DNA from: an uncultured Collinsella sp.
Lineage (GTDB): Bacteria > Actinomycetota > Coriobacteriia > Coriobacteriales > Coriobacteriaceae
Assembly: GCA_902479065.1 (NCBI GenBank)
Contig: CABSNM010000008.1
Location: 6,383 to 70,382 of the forward strand
Length of the DNA: 64,000 nucleotides
Direction: 5' to 3'
Shown here one piece after another: positions 16,438 to 24,806 of this stretch. The notes under the pieces are model-generated. The model saw only the letters and a list, made by a program, of their open reading frames with translations, did no database searches and was not told where the DNA came from. The position numbers and the translations under genes were made by a program. Position 1 is the stretch's first letter, and each line of letters starts with the position of its first letter.

Positions 16438-17078
16438 GACCTTTCCCGAACTTTCACAACGGCACCGTCGCGCATGCAGTAAACCCGATCGGCCAGTTCC
16501 TCGAGCACCTCTCCGTCATGGCTGGACAGAAGGACCTCACGACCCGTTGATGCCGCCATCGCCACAACGCGCTTGAGCATTTCAACGCCCGCTTCGTCGA
16601 GGGCATTCGTTGGCTCATCGAGAACAAGCAGCTTCGGCTTCTCCATAATTGCCGCAGCTATCCCCAGACGCTGCTTCATCCCAAGCGAGTATGCTCGGAA
16701 CTTCTTTTTTTCGTCTGCATCGAGCCCCACGAGCCGCAGGGCAGAGCGAATGTCCTCGGGGGTGGCAACGCCCTTGATCTGAGCGATGAGCTTCAGATTG
16801 TCGTAGCCAGACAGATATCCCAAAAAGGAAGGTGCCTCGATCAACATCCCCAGACTCGGCGGGAACGAGATGTCCGCCCCAAGCCTTTGGCCATCGATAG
16901 AGATTTCGCCTTCGGTAGGCTTGATCAACCCGCAAACCGCTCGCATGAGCATGGTCTTACCCGAACCGTTTATCCCCTGAAGCCCGACCACAGTCCCAGG
17001 GTCAACCTCGATGGACACGTTGCGCAGGACATCGTTTTTACCCATGCGCTTCGATACGCCCCTTACGATCACACTCAT
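16434..17078 (-). CDS. ABC transporter ATP-binding protein (214 aa)
   Basis: The ATPase has Walker A GINGSGKT, signature YSLGMKQRLG, Walker B LLVLDEPTNALDE and H-loop LSSHD. The LGMKQRLG signature is typical of ABC-2 and bacitracin or lantibiotic-immunity exporters. ATG 17078 has an AAGGGGGA site and overlaps the permease stop (ATGA). It powers the two permeases encoded upstream. Confidence 0.9.
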   Translation of the reverse strand: MSVIVRGVSKRMGKNDVLRNVSIEVDPGTVVGLQGINGSGKTMLMRAVCGLIKPTEGEISIDGQRLGADISFPPSLGMLIEAPSFLGYLSGYDNLKLIAQIKGVATPEDIRSALRLVGLDADEKKKFRAYSLGMKQRLGIAAAIMEKPKLLVLDEPTNALDEAGVEMLKRVVAMAASTGREVLLSSHDGEVLEELADRVYCMRDGAVVKVRERS

Positions 17079-17911
17079 ATCTTGTCCCCCTTTTCTATAA
17101 GGTCGGCCCTTCGAAACCACAGTCCACCCAACGATAGGCATAACGACATAAGCCCAATTGATGACAAGACACTCGAGCCCGCCGCGATTCCCTCTTTGAC
17201 AATTCCACCCCAGCGCAACAGCATCAAGGCGTTACCCAATAGCGCCCAATGTCGTGCATATGCCGAGCAGATCAGGTAGCTCATTAAAACCACAAACGAG
17301 ACTGACGACCCAAGCACAAACCCAACCGCTGCCTGCGCAAACGCAAGCGCCTCAAAAGCAAATAAGAGACCTATGAAAAACGGCAGCGCATCTGCCTCGG
17401 CAGCTTTGAGAAACCACGGCGCCAAATTAGCCAGTTGAAGCGACTCACCATGAATGACCGCGCTGAACGAGGAGCTCACCACCAAGCTCCAAATCACAAC
17501 AGAGCAAACCACCACGAGCAGTGAAAATGCCGTTACTGCCGCCACCAAGATAAAACGCGAGACCCACCAAAGGGTTCTTGCCCGGCATCGAACAAGCGCT
17601 TGCAAACCAAACCCGTGCAACGATTCGGTCGGATAGTCGAGTGTTGTATAGAGAATAAGCAGAATGAGAAATAGCCATCCTAGCGGAGGCACAAACATGA
17701 CCCCGGGCCTAGGCTCAAACGGAGCAGATCCGGCAAACACGAGCGCAAGATTATCCGCAAACCCCAAGGTATCCGTTCTAACCCCATACACAGAAGACAA
17801 TCCGTAGGCGTACACCAAGTTCGCAACGGTCACTGCCGCAATTGCAATAAAAGTGATGATGTTCTTCTTCAAAACGGTCCTCAGGTCCGCGGCGACCAGC
17901 CTAAACAGCAT
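17075..17911 (-). CDS. ABC-2 type permease subunit (278 aa)
   Basis: The protein has about six hydrophobic spans and no soluble domain of note. It starts at ATG 17911 inside a TGATG overlap with the preceding permease gene and has a GAGGTGG site. Together with the other permease and the ATPase it would form an exporter. The substrate is unknown. Similar operons give self-protection against peptide antibiotics or export small peptides. Confidence 0.75.
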   Translation of the reverse strand: MLFRLVAADLRTVLKKNIITFIAIAAVTVANLVYAYGLSSVYGVRTDTLGFADNLALVFAGSAPFEPRPGVMFVPPLGWLFLILLILYTTLDYPTESLHGFGLQALVRCRARTLWWVSRFILVAAVTAFSLLVVVCSVVIWSLVVSSSFSAVIHGESLQLANLAPWFLKAAEADALPFFIGLLFAFEALAFAQAAVGFVLGSSVSFVVLMSYLICSAYARHWALLGNALMLLRWGGIVKEGIAAGSSVLSSIGLMSLCLSLGGLWFRRADLIEKGDKI

Positions 17912-18792
17912 CAGACCACCTCGCGTCTTTTCCACGCCCCAGAAAAAGCCAACGAAGCAAGGGTCAATAATATGATTTCCGCAAAACCGGCTCGAATGTC
18001 TGGCCAGTTATTCAGCGATTCCGACCTGATGCTGTTGAGGATATTGCAGTTAAACCCCACACAAGCCATTACGCCGAAGATCCAGCCATTTGCAAAATGC
18101 CACGCAACCATTAGCAGATACGGGACAATTATCGCTTTGATTCTGCTGCGAAACACAACCGACAGACCGGTCACGGCCATGGATAGAGCCCCCAGCGTCA
18201 CCGCATCGAACAGTGTATAAACCAGCACGTACAACAGAGGCCGGGAATAAAACAGGCCAGAAAAATAGCTATGCAGATAGAGCCCGACGTAAGTCGATTC
18301 GTCGACCCGGGGGAGATACGCGGGAAACAGCATTGAGACAATCAGGAAGTTCACGAGTAGCGGAATAGCCGTGACCGCAAACGCAGAGAGGAAAGCAGAC
18401 AGCATCTTCACGTTCACGTATGCATTTCTAGAAACACGTGTGCAGATCTGCGCCTCGTAACCGCTCAAACGCTCGGACAGGCATGACCACGACCCGGCCA
18501 GCATGGCAAGCAACGGCAGCACATAGAAAAACACTGATGCCGATAGCGGTGCATTTGCACTCACAACGATCCAGTTACCAAAGCTACTTTCACGCGTTTG
18601 GCCGAGGTATGCCTGGGCTTGCAAACCAACGCCATAGCCAAGCGATAACAGCTGCTTGCGCTCAGTCTCGAGCGTCCACCATGCCTCAATGGCAGCCGCC
18701 ATCGAAATTGCAGTTGCAACCATAAGGGTCAACGCAAATATAGGATTGCCAAATATCTTGGACAACTCGTGCCGCATTAGATTTCTATTCAA
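17911..18792 (-). CDS. ABC-2 type permease subunit (293 aa)
   Basis: This is the first gene of the transporter operon. The start is TTG 18792, because a GGGAGGGTGATG site precedes it at proper distance, while the ATG at codon 6 has none. About six hydrophobic spans are present, with a large loop after the first (ETERKQLLSLGYG...). This is the usual layout of ABC-2 membrane proteins. Confidence 0.75.
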   Translation of the reverse strand: MNRNLMRHELSKIFGNPIFALTLMVATAISMAAAIEAWWTLETERKQLLSLGYGVGLQAQAYLGQTRESSFGNWIVVSANAPLSASVFFYVLPLLAMLAGSWSCLSERLSGYEAQICTRVSRNAYVNVKMLSAFLSAFAVTAIPLLVNFLIVSMLFPAYLPRVDESTYVGLYLHSYFSGLFYSRPLLYVLVYTLFDAVTLGALSMAVTGLSVVFRSRIKAIIVPYLLMVAWHFANGWIFGVMACVGFNCNILNSIRSESLNNWPDIRAGFAEIILLTLASLAFSGAWKRREVV

Positions 18793-18944
18793 GCGACATC
18801 ACCCTCCCATTGGCCGGGCCGAGCAGCAGCACTCGATCTCGTCCCAATCAAAAGCGGTTAACAATGCGTCGACGCACGGCAACCTTCGCATGAATAGAGA
18901 AAGATGTCTGTAAACACCCGCTATTGAGTTGATTGCTCAGGCGT

Positions 18945-21080
18945 TTACACGTTATTTACCTGCGATAACAATAAAATTAGCTCCGCCTTATTCTTGATCT
19001 TCAACTGGCGGTAAGATGCAGACCGCAGCGCTTGCACCGTAGATGCAGCGTAACCGACATCCTCCGCAATGGCCTTTGTCGTTGCCCCCTCTGCCGTCAT
19101 CAGCAAAATTTGCGACTGAACATCAGAAAGGGAGCGCGACGTAAGCAGGGCCAGCTGGCGCACGCGGGCCGTTTCGGTGGACCCGTTCGCCCGGTACTCC
19201 AAGACGGCCTTCTCGTCCTCAACCGAGCGGGCGAGCGCGATGTGCGTAACGAACATGGGCACAGACCAGCAAACAATCACCGTTGCCACGACGACATTGA
19301 CAGCCGAACTTTGCCCCAACAACGACGCGAGGAACAACGGCTCGAAAACCGTCAGATCCTGCACCATATTGAGCAAGACAGCCCAAACAGGAGCCGTCGC
19401 CCCGAAGCAAAGCATCCATATCCCAAGCATTTTGCGCTGCGGACAGCTTCGCATCACTATATATGTGAGCAGCACCCCCGTCAGCACCGCAAGTCCATGG
19501 ATTCGCCCCCTAGCGACCGCATAGATTAAGGCAACCATGCCCATTGACACCAACGGCACGATAGCCCGAGCATGGGCATGCACCTTAAACGGACGCAGCC
19601 CAACAGCGAGCGAAGCCGTAGACGCCACGCCGCAAAACAGGACCGGCACAGCCATCAACGGAACGCGTATGCACATCAATGCCGCGATATAGATAAAAGA
19701 CCATTCCACAGCAGATAGCACCGCCCATACGTACGGGCTTCCGAGCCAAATCGCTTCACCCGCTCTATCCAGCGCAGCGCCACGATTCGCTTTTCCACCC
19801 GCGTAGCGTAGCGACAGAAGCAGTCCGAGACCCAATGCGTAGCTTAAGAGGGAAAAGGCGACAGCCCGCGAAACACCGGACCCCCAATCGCTATCCGCCA
19901 TTACCAAGGGCCCCGCCGCAAGGAGGATAAAGAATAATGTGAGCAGGTATCGAAACAGCCGGCGCGTTCGAGCTGATGCCACTATATCGTCAGCATGCCG
20001 CTGCGGTAGCTCATGCCCTACAGTATCGCCCTCACCCGCAAACAGCGCCACGAGCTCGCGTGAGCCCGCAACCGACGCCTTCCCGTATGCTCGGTGAAGC
20101 GTTGTTCTCACCGTCGATGGCTTCGTATCCGTCTCCTTGGCAATTTCCGCCGGCGTTTTCCCTTTGAGCAGCAGTCGAACAAACTGCTCTTCTCTAGGCG
20201 ACAGGGCAGGGGAAAACACCCCCGCATCGAATGTGTCGGACGCACAGGCGATATCCGAATTGTTGTCCCGTTTCCCCCTTAGCAACATGCATACGAAGGC
20301 AGCAGCGATAACGGACCCCATCGCCAGCAATGCAATGACCACGGCATCGCTTGCGAAGTATGCCGCCTCAACAGCCGGAATAAGACCAATAGGAACTGCT
20401 ACGAGCACAGAACAGGCAAACACGTCGCGCCGCCCATGGCCAAAGGCACGAGGGCGGCAAAACGGCGGGGCCACAGTCAATGCGAGATAGACCAACGGAA
20501 TTAAAAGCGCAAGGCCAATTGACGCGGCCGTTACAGGGGGCATCCCCCATGGCTCGGGAACGACTCTCCATGAAACTCGACAGCAAAACAGCAGGCAAGA
20601 CATGACGGCTATTGTTTCTGTAAAAATCGCGTCCTGCGGGTGACGAGTTTCCCTTTCGTCAGTCCGTGTCGACCTCTGCGTCAAAGGAGAGTCCGCCGTG
20701 CCCCAAATAACATATGAGAGAAGCAGCGACCCAACAAAGCACGAGACACACGAAACGCCATGTAACAACCAAATCGGTGCAAACACGATTGGAATAGAGT
20801 CTCCGCGAGCATAGAAAGCCAGGTCGGCCCATTCGGGAACCGTTGCAATAACACCAAGGAAAACACCGATGGCACCGAGATGCCTCGGCCTTCTCATTCC
20901 CCCCTTGCATAGCGCAGCACCATGAACAAACGCCGCGAGGCATGCGCCCAGGATAACGAGCCAGGTCATTGCACCTGACGCTAGGCCGATTGAAGATGAA
21001 AACCGGTGATAAGGGGTGACCGCCATTACGACAAGCGCAATGGCGCAGGCAAATGTAGCAGAACGGCGGGAAAAGAGCAT
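18945..21080 (-). CDS. Membrane regulator with two LuxR-type HTH domains (711 aa)
   Basis: The protein repeats one plan twice. Each half has several hydrophobic spans followed by a LuxR/GerE helix-turn-helix. The first HTH is internal, at about residues 290-350 (LSPREEQFVRLLLKGKTPAE...KPSTVRTTLHRAYGK). The second is C-terminal, about residues 643-711 (SLSDVQSQILLMTAEGATTK...AASTVQALRSASYRQL). Single-HTH membrane LuxR proteins are abundant in Coriobacteriia. A tandem fusion is unusual. ATG 21080 has a GGAGG site five bases upstream. The gene lies 152 bases before the ABC operon on the same strand, so it probably regulates that operon. Confidence 0.75.
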   Translation of the reverse strand: MLFSRRSATFACAIALVVMAVTPYHRFSSSIGLASGAMTWLVILGACLAAFVHGAALCKGGMRRPRHLGAIGVFLGVIATVPEWADLAFYARGDSIPIVFAPIWLLHGVSCVSCFVGSLLLSYVIWGTADSPLTQRSTRTDERETRHPQDAIFTETIAVMSCLLFCCRVSWRVVPEPWGMPPVTAASIGLALLIPLVYLALTVAPPFCRPRAFGHGRRDVFACSVLVAVPIGLIPAVEAAYFASDAVVIALLAMGSVIAAAFVCMLLRGKRDNNSDIACASDTFDAGVFSPALSPREEQFVRLLLKGKTPAEIAKETDTKPSTVRTTLHRAYGKASVAGSRELVALFAGEGDTVGHELPQRHADDIVASARTRRLFRYLLTLFFILLAAGPLVMADSDWGSGVSRAVAFSLLSYALGLGLLLSLRYAGGKANRGAALDRAGEAIWLGSPYVWAVLSAVEWSFIYIAALMCIRVPLMAVPVLFCGVASTASLAVGLRPFKVHAHARAIVPLVSMGMVALIYAVARGRIHGLAVLTGVLLTYIVMRSCPQRKMLGIWMLCFGATAPVWAVLLNMVQDLTVFEPLFLASLLGQSSAVNVVVATVIVCWSVPMFVTHIALARSVEDEKAVLEYRANGSTETARVRQLALLTSRSLSDVQSQILLMTAEGATTKAIAEDVGYAASTVQALRSASYRQLKIKNKAELILLLSQVNNV

Positions 21081-21222
21081 ACGGCCTCCATAGCGTGTCA
21101 TTATATCGCTCGAGCCGCTCGTTTATCTCTGTTCTCACACCAGCCAGCATCAATGATTCAGGCGAACTCCAATCCGCGCCAGATCACGGTCCGGCTTTTG
21201 TTCGCAGTCCCCACATCAAAGC

Positions 21223-21360
21223 GGGATGCGGTTTCCTTTTGGACGCCGGTTCGGAAAGCGCATCCCGTTCCAGGGCAATATTCTGGGATGCAGTTTCCGC
21301 AGCCCACCCCATTTGGAAAGCGCATCCCATAATTTGGCTGAAAACTGAGATGCGCTTTCC
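21223..21360. repeat. Array of five 14-bp motifs in alternating orientation
   Basis: The motif GGGATGCGCTTTCC, allowing one or two changes, occurs at 21223-21236 (+), 21253-21266 (-), 21285-21298 (+), 21315-21328 (-) and 21347-21360 (+). Start-to-start distances are 30, 32, 30 and 32 bases, close to three helical turns. Copies 1-2 and 3-4 can also pair as hairpins with 16-base loops. The array lies between the divergent genes at 21080 and 21520. It could be a multi-site operator or a structured RNA or DNA element. Confidence 0.75.
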
Positions 21361-21519
21361 AAACGAGCCGAAACGGGCCGAATCGATCGGGCCACCTCGC
21401 ATCCCGCTATCCTCGCCATCTGCCCGAGCGTGCTACACTAGCAGCATCTATGCCACCGCGAACGGCTCGGCCCCGCGCCCGCCGCTCGCAAACGAACTTT
21501 AAACGCACGAGGGTTGGCC

Positions 21520-23373
21520 ATGCCGCTTTTCTCGCAACATACCGCCCGGTTCTCGCCGGACGTTCCTTTGGAGGGCACCAGCTCTCGCGAGCTGCTCAAG
21601 CGGTACCAGCCGCTCGAGACACTTGCGACCGGCGGTTTTGGCTCCATCGAGATCTGCCGCGACACGCACCTGCGCCGCCGCGTCGCCATTAAACGCATCC
21701 CCCTTATCAACGGTGCCGGCATGCCCGCTAGCGACATCATGGATGTCCTGCGCGAGGCGCACACTGCCGCCATGCTTCAACATCCCAACATCGTGCAGGT
21801 CATCGACTTTACGCACGACACAGCCTATGCCTACCTGGTTATGGAATATGTCGATGGCATGTCGCTGGCCGAGTTTTTGCACCGCGCGGACGGCCACTCA
21901 CTTACCTTTGACGAGGCCGCAGCCATTGCCGATGCCCTGGGCCAGGCGCTCACCTTCGCCCACAGTAATGGCGTACTCCACCTGGACATTAAGCCCGCCA
22001 ACGTGCTCATCGACCACTCGGGCAATGTAAAGCTCACCGACTTTGGCATGGCGCGGCTGTCGTCCGCCGGTGGCTTTGGCGGCTCACGCGGCGGCACCAT
22101 CGGCTACATGCCGCCCGAGCAGCTCGATATCGAGACCGGCACGGTCGACGAGCGCGCCGATGTCTTTGCCCTCGCCTGTGTGATCTACGAGGGCCTGTGC
22201 GGCAGCGCTCCTTTTATGGCGGCCACGCCCGCCGACTCGCTCGGCCGCATCATCGGCGGCGCCACCTATCCCAGCGAGCTGATACCACACTTTCCCCCGG
22301 GAGCCGAGGCCGCGCTCATGAGCGCGCTCTCCCCCATGCCGCAGGACCGCCCCAACAGCATCGAGGCATTTTGCGACCAGCTCCTTGCCGGTCTGGGCAG
22401 CGTGCGCGAAGGCCGTCGCAGCCTGGAGCAAATGGTTGGCGAACTTTCGGATGACGAGCAGGAGCTCGACGATATCGAGCCGTCGCACTACGAGGACGAC
22501 ACCATCGAAGTCGACCCCGCACTCGGCTGGGCAGGCACGCGCTGGAGCCATGCGCGCGACTACGCCATGCACGCTATCTCGGCGCTAACGTGCGGCGCCT
22601 TTAGCTTTTTGCTGATGCAGACGGCCGGCGTCGCGGCGCTTCCCGGCCTGGTCATTGCGGCTATCGCGATCGGAGCGGCGGCCGGCCTGGCCCCCCAGAT
22701 TGGCTCGGCCATCTCGGCTGTGGGCTTTTTGGTGCTCATGGCAAACGCCACCATGCAGGCACAGGGCGTCCTGTCGATGTTGCCCGTCGCGGTGATCTTT
22801 GCCGCCGCCATGTCCGGTTGGTGGATCGCCTGGGGTCGCACCGAGGCTGCCGCGAGCGCCGCACTCACCTGTGCACTCGCGCTTGGCTGTCTGACCGGCA
22901 ATACCTTCCTGGCAGCTGGGGTCACCGCCGGCGTCGCGTCATTTTGGCTCGGCCCGGCAAGCGCCGCCGCGGCAACGGGCATGGGCGCACTTTTTGCCCG
23001 TCTGGCCACGGTCGCGCTTTCAGCCGGAGGCGTGCTGGGGCTCGGTAACGTTGCCGCAGCGCTGGGAGACCCACTCCTTTGGGCTGCCTTTGTGCTGGTA
23101 GCGGCAACTGCCGCGGCGTCATCTGCGCTGCTCAACGCCCATGCCAAGCGTGCCGATCAGGGCTCAAACCTTGCCGCAATCGCCGCCATCGCTGTCGCCG
23201 GCATCGGCTGCGCAGCGGCGTCCTGTCTTGCACACCATATGGAAATTGCCAGCCTTGCAGCCGCGGTCGTCGCCAAGGCGGCGGTTGCGGGAACCCTATC
23301 CTCTATAATCGTTGGGATATGCCTATATTTGCTCGGATACCAAAGAACCTATACGGAGAGTGATCTTTCGTGA
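21520..23373 (+). CDS. Membrane Ser/Thr protein kinase, PknA-like position (617 aa)
   Basis: This Hanks-type kinase heads the cell-wall signalling operon. It has the glycine loop ATGGFGS, the catalytic Lys in VAIKRI, the loop HLDIKPANVLI and the metal motif TDFGMAR. The catalytic loop reads HLD rather than HRD, a non-RD kinase feature. An acidic juxtamembrane stretch follows at about residues 305-335. Eight or so hydrophobic spans then fill about residues 345-610, with no PASTA repeats. ATG 21520 has a GAGGG site. The TTG six bases earlier would be too close to it. The stop overlaps the start of fhaA (GTGA). Confidence 0.85.
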   Translation: MPLFSQHTARFSPDVPLEGTSSRELLKRYQPLETLATGGFGSIEICRDTHLRRRVAIKRIPLINGAGMPASDIMDVLREAHTAAMLQHPNIVQVIDFTHDTAYAYLVMEYVDGMSLAEFLHRADGHSLTFDEAAAIADALGQALTFAHSNGVLHLDIKPANVLIDHSGNVKLTDFGMARLSSAGGFGGSRGGTIGYMPPEQLDIETGTVDERADVFALACVIYEGLCGSAPFMAATPADSLGRIIGGATYPSELIPHFPPGAEAALMSALSPMPQDRPNSIEAFCDQLLAGLGSVREGRRSLEQMVGELSDDEQELDDIEPSHYEDDTIEVDPALGWAGTRWSHARDYAMHAISALTCGAFSFLLMQTAGVAALPGLVIAAIAIGAAAGLAPQIGSAISAVGFLVLMANATMQAQGVLSMLPVAVIFAAAMSGWWIAWGRTEAAASAALTCALALGCLTGNTFLAAGVTAGVASFWLGPASAAAATGMGALFARLATVALSAGGVLGLGNVAAALGDPLLWAAFVLVAATAAASSALLNAHAKRADQGSNLAAIAAIAVAGIGCAAASCLAHHMEIASLAAAVVAKAAVAGTLSSIIVGICLYLLGYQRTYTESDLS

Positions 23374-24383
23374 ACTTCCTGAACATCTTCGAGGACCACG
23401 TGGCCGGCATCTTCGGTGCCACCCGTGCCCCGTTCTCCTTTAAGAAGCTTGCCAAGCAGGCCGCTCGCGACATGGAGGATCAGACTCTGGTGATCAATGG
23501 CGTCAACACGGCGCCGGCACTCTATACCATCCTGATCGCCGCCGACGACGATCCCATGCTCGCCCCGTTCTACCCCGAGCTTTCGCGCGAGGTCCGCGAG
23601 TTTGTGAAAGCGCAGGCCGAAAAGCGCCGCTATGTCTTTGTCGGCGAGCCCCTCGTGCGCTTTATGATCGATCCGCAGCTGCGCGCCGGCAAGTTCTCGG
23701 TCTTTGCCGAGAACGTCGATGCCCCCACGCTCGGCCGCCTGTACGAAGAAGAGCGCGCCTATCAAAACGGCCTGGGCCAGAACAACTCAGCGGCAAGCCG
23801 TGCCGCCAGCGCCCCGCGCGCCGGCCAGCAGCAGTTTGCTGCCCCGCAGCAGCAGCGCCCCGCCGCCATGCCCCAGCAGCAGCCGACGCCTCGCGCCGCC
23901 GCTCCCGACCCGCTTGCCATGGCAGACCCCTTCGCGCCCAGCGTCCCCGACCCCGCCGCCGCACCCATCCCGGTGCCGCAGACCGTCTCGCGCGACGCGC
24001 TTGCCGGCATGGGCGGAGCCGCCGCGACCGGTGCCGCCGTGGGCCTAGGCGCCGCAGCCGGCATCGCCTCCAACATGGCAAGCACTCGCGCCCCGCAGCG
24101 CCCGCTCGCCCAGCTCGTCGACGTCGTGAGCGGCGAGAGCCATAGCATCACCTCCGCACAGGTGACCATCGGTCGCGAGCGTTCGGTTTCGGACATCGCC
24201 CTGCGCGACCCCAACGTGTCGCGCCGCCACGCCCAGCTCACCTTTACGGGCTCGGATTGGTCGATCGAGGACCTCAATTCCACCAACGGCACGCTCGTCA
24301 ACAACCGCCGCATTACGCGCTGCCCGCTGCGCAACGGCGATCTACTGACGTTTGGCCTGAGCACCTTTGAATTTAGGGGATAG
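23370..24383 (+). CDS. fhaA: FhaA-like protein, DUF3662 plus FHA (337 aa)
   Basis: The N-terminal domain (about residues 1-125, MNFLNIFEDHVAGIFG...) is the DUF3662 domain of actinobacterial FhaA. A Gln/Ala/Pro-rich linker leads to a C-terminal FHA domain with IGRERSVSDI, SRRHAQ and DLNSTNGTLVNN. In mycobacteria FhaA binds phosphorylated partners such as MviN and pseudokinases and tunes peptidoglycan synthesis. The start is GTG 23370 with a GGAGAGTGA site, coupled to the kinase gene. Confidence 0.9.
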   Translation: MNFLNIFEDHVAGIFGATRAPFSFKKLAKQAARDMEDQTLVINGVNTAPALYTILIAADDDPMLAPFYPELSREVREFVKAQAEKRRYVFVGEPLVRFMIDPQLRAGKFSVFAENVDAPTLGRLYEEERAYQNGLGQNNSAASRAASAPRAGQQQFAAPQQQRPAAMPQQQPTPRAAAPDPLAMADPFAPSVPDPAAAPIPVPQTVSRDALAGMGGAAATGAAVGLGAAAGIASNMASTRAPQRPLAQLVDVVSGESHSITSAQVTIGRERSVSDIALRDPNVSRRHAQLTFTGSDWSIEDLNSTNGTLVNNRRITRCPLRNGDLLTFGLSTFEFRG

Positions 24384-24389
24384 TCGCTT

Positions 24390-24806
24390 ATGAACATCGA
24401 TATCGTCCTTTTTGCAGGCCGCATCGTCCTGGTCGCCCTGCTCTATATCTTCTTGTTCGCCGTCATGAAGACCGGCGTGGGACTTGTGCGTGGACAGCGC
24501 CGCGACTCGGCTATCTGGACGATCGATGTGGACAAGGGTCCGCGCGGTATCCGCGGCATTCACGTAGACATGCTCGGCCCCGTCATCGTCGGTCGCTCGC
24601 CATCTTCGGACATCTGCATCAACGAACCGTTCGTCTCGGCCTCGCATGCGCGCTTTTCGCTGCAGGGCCCGGCGCTCATCATCGAGGACCTCAACTCGCT
24701 TAACGGCACACTCGTCAACGGCCGCCAGCTCGTGGAGCCCGCGACGCTGCGTGAGGGCGACGAAGTCCAGATTGGCGACGTGGTCATGAAGGTGAACCGT
24801 CGATGA
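24390..24806 (+). CDS. fhaB: FhaB/FipA-like membrane FHA protein (138 aa)
   Basis: One N-terminal membrane span (about residues 8-30) is followed by an FHA domain with VGRSPSSDI, SASHARF and DLNSLNGTLVNG. Size and order match actinobacterial FhaB, which links kinase signalling to division proteins. An AGGGGAT site precedes the ATG. The stop overlaps the start of the phosphatase gene (ATGA). Confidence 0.88.
   Translation: MNIDIVLFAGRIVLVALLYIFLFAVMKTGVGLVRGQRRDSAIWTIDVDKGPRGIRGIHVDMLGPVIVGRSPSSDICINEPFVSASHARFSLQGPALIIEDLNSLNGTLVNGRQLVEPATLREGDEVQIGDVVMKVNRR

Noticed and set aside
21223..21360. Possible CRISPR array because of regular spacing.
   Set aside because: The motifs are only 14 bases and alternate in orientation. 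The intervals are 16-18 bases. No cas genes are nearby.
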